A DNA stretch of 13,834 nucleotides, taken from contig JBBDRD010000001.1 in NCBI GenBank assembly GCA_040905665.1, forward strand, positions 1-13,834, in the 5' to 3' direction. Made by a program: the position numbers and the translations under genes. The notes under the pieces were generated by a model. It had not been told where the DNA came from and did not search any database. It saw only the letters and a program-made list of their open reading frames with translations. Below are positions 13,647 through 13,834 of this stretch, piece after piece. How positions within the stretch are numbered: position 1 is the first letter of the stretch; each line of letters starts with the position of its first letter. The stretch comes from DASVCN01 sp040905665. Its GTDB lineage: Bacteria > Deinococcota > Deinococci > Deinococcales > Trueperaceae.

Positions 13647-13834
13647 CTAGCGCCGGAGTCGCCTGAGCAGTCGTTCACGCCTTTTGACGAGGTCATGCGG
13701 TTCGCAGTCGCGGCACTCGGCGGCAGCGTCGACAGCCGCTAATGCCGCACGGTAGTCCCGCCATCTGTGCTCCTGCACTTTGGCGAGCTCCACCCAGGCG
13801 GCCGCCCGGCCCTGCCTGGCCAGTACGAGCCAGA
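13647..13834 (-). CDS. C-terminal end of a gene with a YprB/RNase H-like exonuclease-type tail (runs off the window)
   Basis: Sixty-one codons end at TAG (13649-13647). The tail reads AAWVELAKVQEHRWRDYRAA and later DLVKRRERLLRRLRR. The W.ELAK..EH...DY..AL pattern with a basic, leucine-rich end resembles the helical C-terminal tail of YprB-type ribonuclease H-like proteins. The catalytic domain lies beyond the window, so the family call is tentative. A plus-strand frame over the same bases is its shadow. Confidence 0.55.
   Translation of the reverse strand, partial: WLVLARQGRAAAWVELAKVQEHRWRDYRAALAAVDAAAECRDCEPHDLVKRRERLLRRLRR

Noticed and set aside
13464..13742. 92-codon plus-strand frame at the right end
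   Set aside because: It overlaps the end of DUF5701 and the minus-strand gene tail, and has no ribosome site or recognisable content.
1..13834. CRISPR array, insertion sequence, tRNA or attachment site
   Set aside because: No regularly spaced repeats, transposase frames, terminal inverted repeats or tRNA-like folds were seen on reading both strands.

Overview
The window looks like a high-GC bacterial chromosome or metagenome contig. The best guess is a Chloroflexota (SAR202/Dehalococcoidia-like) or actinobacterial genome. The hints are frequent GTG starts with GGAG-type ribosome sites, apparently leaderless transcripts, a DUF5701 gene and an enolase-superfamily catabolic gene. This placement is an inference and low in confidence.

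Left end (1-1742, minus strand): the start of leuD and all of leuC, the two subunits of 3-isopropylmalate dehydratase, sharing one base (TGATG). The 1513-1742 leader holds a consensus promoter, a 27-codon leader ORF that begins at or next to the predicted transcript start, a Val-Leu-Leu-Leu stretch, mutually exclusive hairpins and a strong intrinsic terminator. Together these form a textbook transcription attenuator for branched-chain amino acids.

Middle (1774-11734, plus strand): one long operon driven by a divergent promoter with a GGTATACC palindrome, probably the operator of the first gene. In order it holds: a FadR-type GntR regulator; a 69-codon linking ORF; a fused double permease, ATPase and periplasmic binding protein of the Fe3+/thiamine/2-aminoethylphosphonate-like ABC class, with a PPC/DUF296 gene inserted between ATPase and binding protein; a 12-bp hairpin; an HpcH/HpaI class II aldolase; an AtuA-like (DUF1446) gene; DUF4387; a 39-codon ORF; an HD-domain phosphohydrolase; a 37-codon ORF; and a mandelate-racemase-group enolase-superfamily enzyme. 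Most junctions overlap as ATGA, GTGA or TGATG, so the set is probably translated as a coupled unit. The likely job is uptake of a small organic or sugar acid, dehydration or racemisation by the enolase-superfamily enzyme and cleavage by the aldolase. The roles of AtuA/DUF4387, PPC and HD here are unknown. Base composition is uneven: the transporter-aldolase half is lower in GC than the AtuA-to-racemase half, so the operon may be a mosaic.

Right end (11741-13834): a HEAT-repeat gene broken by a one-base shift in a G run; a VOC/glyoxalase-fold gene that may be leaderless; a low-GC DUF5701 gene; and, on the minus strand, the C-terminal 61 codons of a gene whose tail resembles YprB-type RNase H-like exonucleases. 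No tRNA, rRNA, insertion sequence or CRISPR array was seen. The only gap above 300 bases between large genes (1513-1882) is filled by the leu attenuator and the divergent promoters.
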